Assembly: GCF_032854445.1 (NCBI RefSeq)
Contig: NC_088300.1
Span: forward strand, 38,160,458-38,224,457
Length of the DNA: 64,000 bases
Origin: Liolophura sinensis
Lineage: Eukaryota > Mollusca > Polyplacophora > Chitonida > Chitonidae
Reading direction: 5' to 3'
This document shows, piece by piece, positions 1 to 14,300 of this stretch. Numbering within the stretch: position 1 is the first letter of the stretch; each line of letters begins with the position of its first letter. The notes below the pieces were generated by a model. It worked only from the letters and a program-made list of their open reading frames with translations, searched no databases and had not been told where the DNA came from. Position numbers and translations under genes: made by a program.

Positions 1-1136
1 TCTCCCTATGGTAATCAATATTGTAACACTAGGCAAGTGTAGTGGCCCATTTGACTGGCTACCTCTCCCTGATGTCAGATGGCGCTAATCACTCCAGTCT
101 GGTTTGTTCTTGCAAGTAATAAAGATGGTGACAGATGGCTTAATGACGGCCCCGTAGATGTTACATTTGTTTTGTGAATTTGTGCCTTTATCATGGATTG
201 TTTTTGGTTTGGCAAAACTCAGAACAGGTTAGTTGACCACTCAGTTGGCATCCATTTACGCTGGGAAAGTTTAGCCTTAATTGTTCCTTACTGTCATTTC
301 AACACATTTGAGGCTGTATTAGGCCGTAACTTGTGTAACACTTTATGTTACTCGATTAAAGAGTTACACCACTACACAAATGGGAGAGCAGTAACTACTC
401 TGTCTAGGTTTTCAGGCAGAGGTTTGAGATTACATAGATGAATTAAACAACATAAAGAAGATGGATCAGGTTTATGAGGGAAAAAAAAAGACACAAGATA
501 AGTCATACTCTAACTGCTTGTAGGCCTACATCTTGAAAATTATCTGGTCAAGTTACTATTCCCCATGTTTAATTTCATCATCATAACTGGGCATTTAGAT
601 ACAGTTTTGTTAGTAGCCTTTGATTTTAAATAATATTATGCTGATAGACAGAGATTTGAAGAATGAAAGCTAACATAACTGGACTACATGGTAACTGCAG
701 CTGTTTAAAAACAAATGCTGAATGGTATAAATAGATTGATCATAAGGCCCATTGTTTTCAATAAAACTGTGGATTTTCAGGCATAGACTGTAATATTTAT
801 GCCCAATGCAAGGTACAGTCGTCTCCATGCATCTTAAAGCTGCCATTTTCATGCATTTTGGTTCCCCTGGGCTCTGGTCGGTTTGACTTTCCTCTCACCA
901 TAATGTTGCCTGTCTGAGTATGAGTGAAATATTCTTGAGTACGGTGTAAAACACCAATCAAAAAAAAAAATAAACAAATCACTCGTTTTGTATCCATGAG
1001 GATCTTAACATTATCTGACGCTTTCACTCTATATCCATATATAAAATAGGAAGGCTACAGTCAACCTTATTACCGCTGTGTAAAACATCAATCAGGTAAA
1101 TAATTAGGCCTAATTTGAGCATTGTATTTTTTTCAG
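1..1136. other. Upstream or intron 1 sequence of DPH6, no exon recognised
   Basis: The first DPH6 exon should encode about eight residues ending in the Ser of the SGGKDS loop and finish in phase 2. I found no ATG followed by such a short reading frame and a donor site here, so exon 1 is probably left of the window or too short to recognise. The only recognisable content is a partial SINE-A near 861-980. Confidence 0.5.
861..980 (+). mobile_element. SINE-A, 5'-truncated copy
   Basis: The SINE-A body is recognisable from the CCATAATG block, the GTGAAATATTCTTGAGTACG block, the AAAACACCAATCAA block and an A-rich tail. The tRNA-like head is missing. Confidence 0.75.
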
Positions 1137-4100
1137 TGGAGGGAAAGACAGCTGCTACAACATGATGCAGTGTGTAGCTGAGGGACATGATATTGTGGCT
1201 CTTGCAAATCTCAAACCCAAGGATAAAGGTAACAGGAATTAGCACAGCACGAATATTTTGACATGGTAAAGTAGCTATACCTCTTAAATTTTAATGTCTT
1301 TACTGTCTGTCAAAGAAACTACATATAAATGACCTCTGAACAAATTTTTCGCTGAACTGTGTTGAAAACTGTCCAGTGGAGAACTTAGACCAGCCTTCAT
1401 ACTTCAAATTCAGACAGGTGCTATCAGAATGGCTTTGATTCTTCTGTTTTCTGTCGTTACTTTTAAAGATAAAGATACATGCAATAAATTTAAAAGTTGG
1501 TCATGTTGATGTACAAATGTGCCATGTATTTGTTCTTCTACAGATGAGCTGGATAGCTACATGTATCAAACTGTTGGTCACCAGGCCATTGAACTCTACG
1601 CAGAGGCTATGTCACTGCGTCTGTACAGGAGAGTTATTGAAGGTAGTTCAAAGATGATTGGTGATTCATATCAGCCAACGGCCAATGATGAAGTGGAAGA
1701 CTTAGTCTGTCTGCTCAGACAAATCAAGGTATGGAGGCTTTGATTGGTGAATCTGGAAAACAGTTACATTACTGACGCCATTTGCTGCAACATCTACTTT
1801 CTGCGTTGCATTGAGTACTCATTGAAAGGATATAGAAGTGCATGTATGTAGTGTCAGTAATGGTTACTGACAATAATGGTTATCTCCACATCCTGTCACA
1901 TGGGTAACCATGTAACTAATAACATATGACGGATAGTCTTCCTGTTAAATAGTCTTACTCTCACCAGTGCGATTGCTGTAAGTTCGAGTCCAACTCAGTC
2001 ACAAACATGCAGATGGTGGCAGGTTTCTCCTAGGCTCTGCCTTGTTCCCTCCCACCATAATGCTGGCCAGTGTCATACAAGCGAAATATTCTTGAGTACA
2101 GCGTAAAAGACTAATCAAATAAATAAATAGATAAATCAATAAATAACCTTGTTACTGTAACCTGCCAAAGGTCGGTGGGTTACCATTGGCACTCCATTTT
2201 GTCATTGCCAAAGTGAAAAATTCCTCAGTTCGGCTTTAACCAACGTGCAAATAAATAATATGATTTTATTACTACACTCGTGGTGAACCTGTCCTTTTCC
2301 AGTTAGGTCACGGGTTTGAATCATGCTTCTGGTGGTTTTACTTTAATCGTCTTCAATAACGCAATCAATAAATCATTCAGAATGTTTTGGTGAATGCTTT
2401 CACATCTTCATATTGATGCATTCTACAATGTTGCTTTCTGTGTTTTGTGAACCAGGAAGAATTGTCCATAGAAGCTGTGTCTGTAGGGGCTATTCTATCA
2501 GACTATCAGAGGGTAAGGGTGGAAAATGTGTGAGTATATATTTTATCTACACGTTACAAGTCAAACTGTAATAGTGTGTTGAGATCTGAAGAACTAGGAC
2601 CATGTTGACAAATATATAGTGGGTCGGGTCATACCAAAGACTTCAAAAATGAAATTTGATTCGACAGGTACCCATGATCTTTGCTTCTGGGCTTGCCCTA
2701 TTCTTAACTGCCCATAAACCAGATAAAGTCATTAAAGTGAAATATTCTCTTTTGAGTAATGCATAGAACACTGATCAAATAAATATTCAGAAAGGTTTAG
2801 ACACTTTATATAATTAAAATGTGATAATTTCAAACAAGTTGTATGTTGTAATTCATATACTGTTGTTAATAACCCTCAGGTGTTGCAGACTCGGCCTCAC
2901 TTGTTTGGCTTACCTGTGGAGACGAGATCAAAGTGACCTTTTGAAAGAGATGATAAACTGTGGAGTGGTAGCTGTTCTTATCAAGGTGGCTGGATTAGGT
3001 TTGTTAAGACAATTTATCATCTTTTCATGGCTGGATTTCATTGTTTCTTCTTTTGTCCTCCATTAGTTTTATGGCATTTGAAAACTTTATTTTGATGCCT
3101 AAGAATGTCCATCTGGTGAACAGGAAATCCCGGTTCAGCCTATCTGTCAAGCTATACCTAAAACAGAATTTGTTCATCCAATCTTGGTCGTCTGTAAAAA
3201 GTGGCTGGGTGGGGAGTCAGGTCTTGTGTTCATGAACTGTGGCTGGGCGGGGTGTCAAGTCTGGTGTTAGTGTGCTATGGCTGGGTGGGGTGTGATGTCT
3301 GATGTGGGTGTACTGTGACTGGGGTGTACTGTGGTGGGACATCATGTGTGGTGTTAGGAGCCTATGTTTTGACTGGGTGGGATTTCATATCTGGTGATAA
3401 TATACTGTGGCTGGGTAGGATGTTGTGTCTGGTGTTAGTATGCTGTGACTGGGTGGGGTGTCATGTCTGGCGTTTTTATACTGTGGCTGTGTGGGATGTC
3501 GTGTCTGGTGTTAGTATACTGTAACTGGATGGGGTGTCATATCTGGCGTTTTTTATACTGTGACTGAGTGGGATGTCGGGTCTGGTGTTATTATGCTGTG
3601 GCTGTGTGGGATGTCGGGTCTGGTGCTAGTACACTGTGGATTGGTGGGACATCATGTGTGGTGTAAGGAGCCTATGTTTTGAGTGGGTGGGATTTCATAT
3701 CTGGTGATAATATACTGTGGCTGGGCGAGATGTTGTGCCTGGTGTTAGTATATTGTGACTGGGTGGGGTGTCATATCTGGTGTTAGTGTACTGTGGCTGG
3801 GAGGGATGTCGGATCTGGTGTTGGTATGCTGTGACTGGGTGGGGTGTCATATCTGGCATTATTATACTGTGTCTGTGTGGGATGTCGTGTCTGGTGTTAG
3901 TATACTGTGACAGGGTGGGGTGTCATATCTGGTGTTAATATACTGTGACTGGGTTGGATGTCTGGTGATGGTATGCTGTGACTCGGTGGGGTGTCATATC
4001 TGGCATTATTATACTGTGGCTGTGTGGGATGTCATGTCTGGTGCTAGTACGCTGTGACTGAGTGGGGTGTCATATCTGGTGTTAGTACTCTGTGCCTGTC

Positions 4101-7100
4101 TGATGTGTCATGGCTGGCATTAGTATGCTGTGACTGGGTGGGGAATCATTTCTGGTGTTAGTTTGTTGTGATTGGGTGCTGTGTCATATCTGGTGTTAAT
4201 ATACTGTGACTGGGTTGGATGTCTGGTCTGGTGTTGGTATGCTGTGACTGGGTGGGGTGTCATATCTGGTGTTAGTGTACTGTGGCTGGGAGGGATGTCG
4301 GATCTGGTGTTGGTATGCTGTGACTGGGTGGGGTGTCATATCTGGCATTATTATACTGTGTCTGTGTGGGATGTCGTGTCTGGTGTTAGTATACTGTGAC
4401 AGGGTGGGGTGTCATATCTGGTGTTAATATACTTTGACTGGGTTGGATGTCTGGTCTGGTGTTGGTATGCTGTGACTGGGTGGGGTGTCATATCTGGCAT
4501 TATTATACTGTGGCTGTGTGGGATGTCATGTCTGGTGCTAGTACGCTGTGACTGAGTGGGGTGTCATATCTGGTGTTAGTACGCTGTGCCTGTCTGATGT
4601 GTCATGGCTGGCATTAGTACGCTGTGACTGGGTGGGGAATCATTTCTGGTGTTAGTTTGTTGTGATTGGGTGCTGTGTCATATCTGGTGTTAGTATGTTG
4701 TGACTGGGTGGTGCGTCATGTCTGATGTTAGTTTGTTTTGACTGGGTGGGACATCATGTCTGGTGATAGTGTGCTGTAACTGGATGAGGTGTCATGTGAC
4801 CAGGTGGGGTGTCATGTCTGGTGTTAGTGTGCTGTGATTGGATGGGGTGTCATGTCTAGTGTTAGTATGCTGTGATTGGGTGGGGTGTCATGTCTGGTGT
4901 TAGTATGCTATGATTGGGTGGGGTGTCATGTCTGGTGTTAGTATGCTGTGATTGGATGGGTGTATGTCTGGTGTTAGTATGCTGTGATTGGGTGGGGTGT
5001 CATGTCTGGTGTTGGTATGCTGTGATTGGGTGGGGTGTCATGTCTGGTGTTAGTATGCTGTGGTTGGGTGGGGTGTCATGTCTGGTGTTAGTATGCTGTG
5101 ATTGGGTGGGGTGTTATGCCTGGTGTTAGTATGCTGTGATTGGATGGGTGTATGGCTGGTGTTAGTATGCTGTGATTGGATGGGGTGTCATGTCCGGTGT
5201 TAGTATGCTGTGATTGGATAGGGTGTCATGTCTAGTGTCAGTATGCTGTGATTGGGTGGGGTGTCATGTCTGGTGTTAGTATGCTGTGATTGGGTGGGGT
5301 GTCATGTCTGGTGTTAGTATGCTGTGATTGGGTGGGGTGTTATGCCTGGTGTTAGTATGCTGTGATTGGATGGGTGTATGGCTGGTGTTAGTATGCTGTG
5401 ATTGGATGGGGTGTCATGTCCGGTGTTAGTGTGCTGTGATTGGATAGGGTGTCATGTCTAGTGTTAGTATGCTGTGATTGGGTGGGGTGTCATGTCTGGT
5501 GTTAGTATGCTGTGATTGGGTGGGGTGTCATGTCTGGTGTTGGTATGCTGTGATTGGGTGGGGTGTCATGTCTGGTGTTAGTATGCTGTGATTTGGGTGG
5601 GATGTCATGTCTGGTGTAAGCATGCTGTGCCTGGATGGGGTGTCATGTCAGGTGTTAGTACAATATGACCAAGTGAAGTTTCATGTCTGGTATCTGTATG
5701 CTTTGACTGCTGGAGCATGGTGTTGCCTGATATTTGTGTCCTAGTGGGGCAGCTTTATAAATTTGTAGACATTTGTGTTACAAAGACACACATTGGTATT
5801 TAAACAAAACTGGACCCCAAAGGAAACAAACAGATTAATTTTATGTCCTCTTTTTACAAACACTTTGCTTTTCAATTTTAGGTTTGGATCCCAAAAAACA
5901 TCTTGGCAAGACGCTTGGAGAAATATACCCCCATATGGTTCAAATGGTTGAGTAAATCTATATCCATATCCAGAACTGTTTATTATTTATACATACATTT
6001 TATTTATATATTATCTATTATTATAAATGAATGAAATGAAATGTGGTTTTAAATTATTACTTGATCCCTCGTGTGATCTCATTAGCAAAACAGTCTACGA
6101 AATAAGGAAAATTATATATGGACAAAGGTTAGTTTTATAGCGACCAGTGATTAAATAGAAAGTTTTACAATCTGAGCCTGTTCTGTGAATCCATGGGTGT
6201 AATTCCACTCCATCCTTTTACCAATTTGAAAAAATGTGGAAGTTCAAAGTATTGAAACATTCTTGACTATGCTTTTAGTCAAAAAAACTAAAGAAATATG
6301 TGTAGGCCGTATATTTGGGTTTGACAAAACTAATTGAGAAAGCAGAATATATGTATATGTACAGCATGTCATTTCTGCATCCTGCTGTTTTATTTGCAGT
6401 GTGACAAATATTTGCTCAAGGTTAAAAATCAAATATCTATTTTGTGATTTAAGAATGAAAGATATGGCTTGAACATCTGTGGAGAAGGAGGCGAGTACGA
6501 GACATTTACCTTAGACTGTCCTCTGTTCAATCGGAAAATAGTCATGTGAGTAGGTTAGAGGAATAACTTTGATGTTTGGCAAGTCATGGCATCTCTATGT
6601 ATTGTACAGAGCGATATCTTTCATATAAATTAAATCTTGAAGTCAGAAGAAATTGAATTCCTGATGCCTGAAGGTAAAGACTAGCCCATATAGCACAGGT
6701 GGTAGAGCATCCGCTTCGGGAGCAGTAGATTCAGGATCAATCCTTGGTCGAGTCGCACCTAAGACTCCAAAAAGAGGAAGTTGTAACTTCCTCGCTTGGC
6801 GTTCAGCATGAAGGGGATAGTGCAATGACTGGTTGACCCGTATCAGTATAATGGCTCGGGCGGGCCAGCTTACTTGCCTTCGGTGAGTGGTCTCATTGAA
6901 GCAGCACTAGACAGAAGAGCTGTGGAAATCCGTCCTGCGACAAGGAGGCACATTACATACGCCCTAAGGACTCCTTCGTTGTCATATGACTGAAAAATTG
7001 TTGAGTATGACGTTAAACCCCAAGCACTCATTCGCTCACTCACTCTGAAGAAGAAATAGTTAATGGCCTTACCCTGGTTAATTATACAACTTCGGATACA

Positions 7101-8305
7101 ATTAAAAGTAACATTTTATAAACACGGATAATAAATGGACAATTCATTGAGCTTTAGTTCACCCAGATATTTTTTCATTCCAGAGATGAATCGGAGAGAG
7201 TGTTGCACTCCGACGATGCCTTTGCCCCAGTGGGCTATCTGAATTTGGTTAAGCTGCATTTGGAGGAAAAAAACATAGTAGGTGCTTTTTCTTTCTGCAT
7301 GTACAGTAGTACTACAAAAAGCCAGAGAATCATATAATATTATAAGGTATAGTTTCTGGAGTGGACAATGCAGTTTTGTTTCTGCTGGCCAAAATGAAAC
7401 CAATTATCTGGTTCGTTTTCCTTTTTGTAAACTTGTAAATCTAGTTATGATAGAAAAGTATAAATAAAACCCTAAACATTAAATTCTTCAGTGCATGTCC
7501 CAAATAGTGTAAGCAGAAGCATTTCATAATAGATTCATTGGATGAAACTCTGTACCTTTATGGAATACACCCATGCCTGATCTGCAAGCATGATCTCTCT
7601 GTGTACATGTCCTTCCTCAGCTTGTGTCCATCGGTGCTAACTTTCACATGTATATTTATTACCTTCCCTCCTGTTGTCCTTGTGACTGATTAAGATTTGT
7701 TCTGCCACATTCCCCCACTGAATCTCAGTTGAAGTTGGTTTGATGGAGCATACTGGTGTTGAGCTTAAAAATTACCACCAAGATGTTCGCATTATGACCT
7801 GCATTATCATCAAATTTTTGAGCATTACAACAGCACTACATTGTGTTAAGAAAAAGGCATGCGTATTTGCTGGCCATGCTGTTATATGGGTTTTCCAAGA
7901 AGATTAAGCTTAAGAAAATCATGCAGTGTGTTTGCGAGTTGTCCATGACTTTGTAATGGGCCATTCGTCGGGTACCTGGTAGTTTTTCCCCGAGCTTGGT
8001 TTCCTCTGCCCAAAAACCTCACTGACATCGAATACATGTAGGTGCAGCATTCAAAAGCATGAAATAAATTTATCAGTAAATCTATATAAATTTATTAGCA
8101 TTGCGAACGGAATTAAGTATTTAGCCTGCTGTTGATTGTGTTTCACAGGATGCATCCTTGTCCTATAAGAGGAGAATTGAAGGATTGCCTATGCTGAGAA
8201 GCGAGGATGTATTGCAGGAGATTGAAACAGAGTTGACTGATATGGTTGTAACCAAAACCACTCCATATAGTGCGGTTACACATGAGGAAAGCGTCATGAA
8301 CGGAG
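1137..8305 (+). CDS. DPH6: DPH6 exons for the ATP pyrophosphatase (AANH) domain
   Basis: Eight exons encode visible residues about 1-293. The PP-loop motif SGGKDS spans the junction entering 1137 and is the ATP-binding signature of the adenine nucleotide alpha-hydrolase superfamily. Residues about 32-92 (1544-1728) carry the conserved HQAIELYAEAM-type helix. The GEGGEYET motif lies at about residues 184-191 (6454-6545). The FAPVGYL segment in 7184-7277 closes the domain. The exon at 8149-8305 is a less conserved linker into the Rid part. The domain looks intact, with no stops or frame breaks. Confidence 0.93.
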
Positions 8306-11300
8306 GTATGTGGTAATCTGTTCAAAAACTGCTGGGCTAACAACTTGAATGAAATAATTTACAAGTCAAAAAACTTCATCCACCTACAGTTGAATTCTCA
8401 AAATTTATCAGATACAGAATTTGTGTATCATGAAGTTGACTTTCATAGTAATTGAAGAACGATGCTGTTTTTACCATATTGATCTCATATTGTTACATAA
8501 TATTCACTCACTTATTCATCATTTTAAAAGGTGCCATGGTTTCTAACGAAACATTAAAGGATTAGTGTCCAGATTTAGGTACTGGTCCTAATTATAAAGA
8601 TTAAATAAGCTGTTTAAACAGTTTGTTATCGAGAGGGCTGATAAACCTAATAATGACCTCAAATCCAAAAAAAAAAATAAAAATTTACTGCCCTAGCTGA
8701 TCTCAGCCGGCCTCAATGACCTGATAATTCGTATGGAGATAGATTACAGCTGCAAAGAAGCAAATATACTTAATTTGAGCTTATAGCGGATGAAGTTACA
8801 TCTCTCTCCAGACTTAAGATTCTGATTTTTCTTGTGTTGAATTTGGTCCAGGCATTTCCAACGGCTCTAACAATACGGACTGGTGAGCCATAGCTTTATC
8901 CTATGTGGACATTTTATGTGTTTATCTTAAAGGAGAAGAAAATTTAAATATCAGTCAAATATCCTTGAAAAGAGTATGTATTTCCTCTCAGGTGCATGCC
9001 ATAAAAAAAAAATTAAAAAAATGTACCTCAATACCTTGATACATTATAAATTAAGTCAGCGCCAAAATCCAGTTTGTTTTCCGCTTGACGATCGGGAAAC
9101 TGGAATGTTGGACGTAAGTTCCGAGTTTACACGAACAAGCCGGCAGTTTTAATGACTCTCATTGGCTGAGAGGCAACGCACACCCAGCATAAATTACAGG
9201 GTGTTAAAGATGGAGGACGCAATGGACTCCGTTATTTATGCGAGCTTTGCCTGAGAAAAAATCGCAAAATTATTTTTCAGGCACCACCAGATAGAAAAAA
9301 TGTGCTCTTTTCAGCCTACAGTGTCATTGCTTTATGTTTTCTTCTCTTTTTAGATATAAGGCCGTAGTATAGTGCACAAATTTTCCAGCCCTCCCATTTT
9401 GAGAAGGGTTTGAAACAGAAAAATTAAAGGATCCAGCCGAGCTTAGCTTTGTCAACATTTACATACTCATGTCAAAGTCCGGTCGCATGACCGGCATTTC
9501 CCCCGCAATTTTTTCTTAGTCCACTGATGCAAACAGTCCGTATATCGGGCCAAATGTTTGTGTTATTGATTTACATGGAATTACTCTTACACATTTATGG
9601 AAGCCTTCATAAAACGTTATTTGAATATAAGACTGGAAGAAAAGTATAGTCAAATTTACCAAAGAAGTGAAGAGATCTGAAAACAGTTCGGAGTGATTTC
9701 CATCAGGCCTTACTTTTGGAAAATGAAAACAGTGGCTAAACGTTGTTTGGTTTTATAATGCATTTAAAGAAAGTTACTCGAGGTGATCGTTCTGCTGGAA
9801 TAATTGCAATGACTCTGTGATTACAGTTGCATTTTCAGGTAAATTAGATAATATGTACAGTTGTTTTGACAAGTTTAGCATTGTGCTTTTGGTTGCCATG
9901 GTATTTTGTATGATCACATAGTGTTTACAAAAAATCTAAAGTGTGCACTCAAGAGGCCTAAATTAAAAAGTAGCCAGTGATGACTGGTGATTTTATATCT
10001 ACATGGTAGATAAGTGCATTCAATTGATACTTCTTCACCCCAGTGTTTATATATGTTCATAATGGATAAGACAACCAGTGGTGTTGGTAAATGGGGGCTG
10101 GATCATTTTATTTCTCTGTTTCAGACCCCTCTCAAAATGGGAGGGTTGGAAAATTTGTGCGCTTTACCATAGTCTTAATACTTATTTACTATTCTTTCCT
10201 TTTGTCCGCTTCACAATACATACCATTCGTTTCCCTGAGGGATTCTAAATTCATACACATATGCGATGACAACTATCGGTACAGGCTATTGTCGACATTC
10301 CAAGTAAACTGTGCCTATAGGCGTGATGGGGGCCTATAGTTGTGTACCGGTACAATATAAATTCATACACATATACGATGACAACTACCAATACAGGTTA
10401 TTGTTGACATTCCAGGTAAACTGTGCCTATAGGCGTGATAGGGGCCTATAGTTGTGTACCAGTACAATATAAATTCATACACATATATGATGACAACTAC
10501 CAGTACAGGTTATTGTTGACATTCTGAGTAGACTGTGCCTATAGGCATGATAGGGGCCTATAGTTGTGTACCAGTACAATATAAATTCATACACATATAC
10601 GATGACAACTACCAATACAGGTTATTGTCGACATTCTGAGTAGACTGTGCCTATAGGCATGATAGGGGCCTATAGTTGTGTACCAGTACAATATAAATTC
10701 ATACACATATATGATGACAACTACCAGTACAGGTTATTGTCGACATTCTGAGTAGACTGTGCCTATAGGCATGATAGGGGCCTATAGTTGTGTACCAGTA
10801 CAATATAAATTCATACACATATACGATGACAACTACCAATACAGGTTATTGTCGACATTCTGAGTAGACTGTGCCTATAGGCATGATAGGGGCCTATAGT
10901 TGTGTACCAGTACAATATAAATTCATACACATATATGATGACAACTACCAGTACAGGTTATTGTCGACATTCTGAGTAGACTGTGCCTATAGGCATGATA
11001 GGGGCCTATAGTTGTGTACCAGTACAATATAAATTCATACACATATACGATGACAACTACCAATACAGGTTATTGTTGACATTCCAGGTAAACTGTGCCT
11101 ATAGGCATGATAGGGGCCTATAGTTGTGTACCAGTACAATATAAATTCATACACATATACGATGACAACTACCAGTACAGGTTATTGTTGACATTCCAGG
11201 TAAACTGTGCCTATAGGCGTGATAGGGGCCTATAGTTGTGTACCGGTACAATATAAATTCATGCACATATATGATGACAACTACCAGTACAGGTTATTGT

Positions 11301-14300
11301 TGACATTCCAGGTAAACTGTGCCTATAGGCGTGATGGGGGCCTATAGTTGTGTACCAGTACAATATAAATTCATACACATATATGATGACAACTACCAGT
11401 ACAGGCTATTGTCAACATTCTGAGTAGACTGTGCCTATAGGCATGATAGGGGCCTATAGTTGTGTACCGGTACTATATAAATTCATACACATATACGATG
11501 ACAACTACGGGTACAGGTTATTGTTGACATTCTGAGTAGACTGTGCCTATAGGCGTGATGGGGGCCTATAGTTGTGTACCAGTACAATATAAATTCATAC
11601 ACATATATGATGACAACTACCAATACAGGTTATTGTTGACATTCCAAGTAAACTGTGCCTATAGGCATGATAGGGGCCTATAGTTGTGTACCGGTACAAT
11701 ATTATTTCATGCATATATATGATGACAACTACCAGTACAGGTTATTGTTGACATTCTGAGTAGACTGTGCCTATAGGCGTGATGGGGGCCTATAGTTGTG
11801 TACCAGTACAATATAAATTCATGCACATATACGATGACAACTACCAATACAGGTTATTGTTGACATTCCAGGTAAACTGTGCCTATAGGCGTGATAGGGG
11901 CCTATAGTTGTGTACCGGTACAATATAAATTCATGCACATATATGATGACAACTACCAGTACAGGTTATTGTTGACATTCCAGGTAAACTGTGCCTATAG
12001 GCGTGATGGGGGCCTATAGTTGTGTACCAGTACAATATAAATTCATACACATATATGATGACAACTACCAGTACAGGCTATTGTCAACATTCTGAGTAGA
12101 CTGTGCCTATAGGCATGATAGGGGCCTATAGTTGTGTACCGGTACTATATAAATTCATACACATATACGATGACAACTACGGGTACAGGTTATTGTTGAC
12201 ATTCTGAGTAGACTGTGCCTATAGGCGTGATGGGGGCCTATAGTTGTGTACCAGTACAATATAAATTCATACACATATATGATGACAACTACCAATACAG
12301 GTTATTGTTGACATTCCAAGTAAACTGTGCCTATAGGCATGATAGGGGCCTATAGTTGTGTACCGGTACAATATTATTTCATGCATATATATGATGACAA
12401 CTACCAGTACAGGTTATTGTTGACATTCTGAGTAGACTGTGCCTATAGGCGTGATGGGGGCCTATAGTTGTGTACCAGTACAATATAAATTCATGCACAT
12501 ATCAGGGTGGGCGGTGGTGTTAGTGTACAGACCTTTACTCTCTGTCAGTTTTCAGTTCAGTTAATAGTATTACATAACTACTGTTTGCAGGTGGCCCTGT
12601 TGAAATTCAACTGTATTTCTCCCACGGCTTTCAGCTGTAAAATGGCGAGAGCAGTTACGACTGTTTTTGAGGGGTACAAACCCCCATCCTCTTGGAAATC
12701 CATGCCTCCCTGAGGGTTAAACTGCCTGGACACTTGAAAAGACTAACTCCAGGGTTCTTTGATGACCTATTTTTACAACTGTATGCAGAACAGCGAATCA
12801 TTTTCTGGAGAAATTTGATATACTTGTTGTCACTCTTGTAGCTTTATTTAACACTGGACTAAATGGCGAAGCCCTGACAGCTCGCAAAGGTTGGACTTGT
12901 ATGACGCAATTTGGCAGAAACTTTGGAGTGTTGATGAAAAAAATGCATAAAACCAGCCTCATTATCTGGTGATTTTAAGTGCCATATTACCCAGATTAAT
13001 GTACATTTTTTTGGTATTTTTTTTTTACACTCAATTTAACAATATATATATATCGAGGTAGTTTATTATGAATACATTAGATATCTGGACACTAATCCTT
13101 TAACCTTTGTAACTCATTACCATATGTGAAGCATGTTCTTGAACTATACTACTGATCCTGACTGATCAGAGATTAAAATTGGTAAATGTTTTATTCCTTT
13201 ATCAGACCCATGTGGTCAGGTGGATGTTGTCAGGAAGGTGACATCAGACGGTCAGTTCTGGATCTCTTGTATCCATGCTGTGAGACAACCGGACACAGAT
13301 ATCACTCAGCAAGCCCAAGAAGCAATGGACCTATTCAACAGTATGGTGATGTTGTTAACAAGTCCAGTTTTGAACCATTCAGATTCTAGATGCAGAATTG
13401 TCTTGAAAATAGAATATATCTAATATTTATTTGTAGAGTATGCAATATTACATGCACGTTCATTTATGGTGCATACGGGTAGTTCCAAAATTTGATAACT
13501 ACCCTAAATGACCATAAATTTCGTCCATGATTAACTTGCCCATTTTTCCTTATTCTGAGAGCTCTATTGAGTTTAGAAAGATGTTGTTAGATTTGCTTGG
13601 AACATGGAATTTATTTATTTATTTATTTGATTGGTGCTTTACGCCGTACTCAAGAATATGGAACATGGAATGATATTCTACTGGAAAATTTTACGTTTCA
13701 ACACCAAAAATAATATTTTGTGACTTTTATATGCCCCTAAAAATGTACTTGTGTGGGTAAAATTTGAGGTCATTTAGGGTATTCATATTGTTGGATATGA
13801 AAGATTTTCTCAGGGAATGAGTGAGTGAGTGAGTGCTGAGAGTTTAACATCTTACTTAGCTATTTTTAGCTCGCATGTGCAAATTAGGGTGAGGTATTGG
13901 GAGAGGAGGGGAAAAGTGGGGGTGTTGGTGTCTGGTTAAGCTTTTTCTTTTAGCTCTTGTACATGTACAATGGGCTCTCGTTCATTGATTGAAGGTTAAG
14001 CTTTTTTGTTTTGCTCTCTAGTCTAAGGTATGGTGTGTAAATGCACATACTCGGATGGAAGGTTAAGGGGTTTTTTTGTTTTTTTTTTTAGCAGCTCTTG
14101 TATATTTGGCTGTCATACATGGGTTGAAGGTTAGGCTTTTTTTTTAGCTCTCTAGTCCAAGGTATAGTGTGTTAATGCACATTCTCTGATGGCAGATTAA
14201 GCTTTTTTTTAGCTCTAGTATATTGGGCTATTTCAATGGATTTTTAGGTTAGGCTTTTTTTTTGCTCCCTAGTTTAATTTATTTATTTATTTGATTGGTG

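Larger units (their letters stand above)
8558..13099. mobile_element. TTAA-flanked DNA transposon, non-autonomous, carrying a 112-bp satellite
   Basis: The termini are a perfect 17-bp inverted repeat: AGGATTAGTGTCCAGAT at 8558-8574 and its complement at 13083-13099. Each is directly flanked by TTAA (8554-8557 and 13100-13103), the target duplication typical of piggyBac- and Kolobok-type elements. The 4542-bp interior holds a large inverted repeat (9366-10172) and the 112-bp satellite, and no convincing transposase. It makes up nearly all of DPH6 intron 9 (8306-13205). The superfamily is inferred from the target duplication alone. Confidence 0.75.

Noticed and set aside
3315-5129. Open frames repeating CLVLVCCDWVGC-like peptides
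   Set aside because: They are translations of the 38-bp minisatellite; 38 is not a multiple of three and the frames stop and shift along the array.
8852-8882. Small AG/GT-bounded segment after DPH6 exon 9 that looked like an exon
   Set aside because: Including it makes a TGA at the junction with 13206, whereas joining 8305 directly to 13206 is in phase and encodes a sensible linker.
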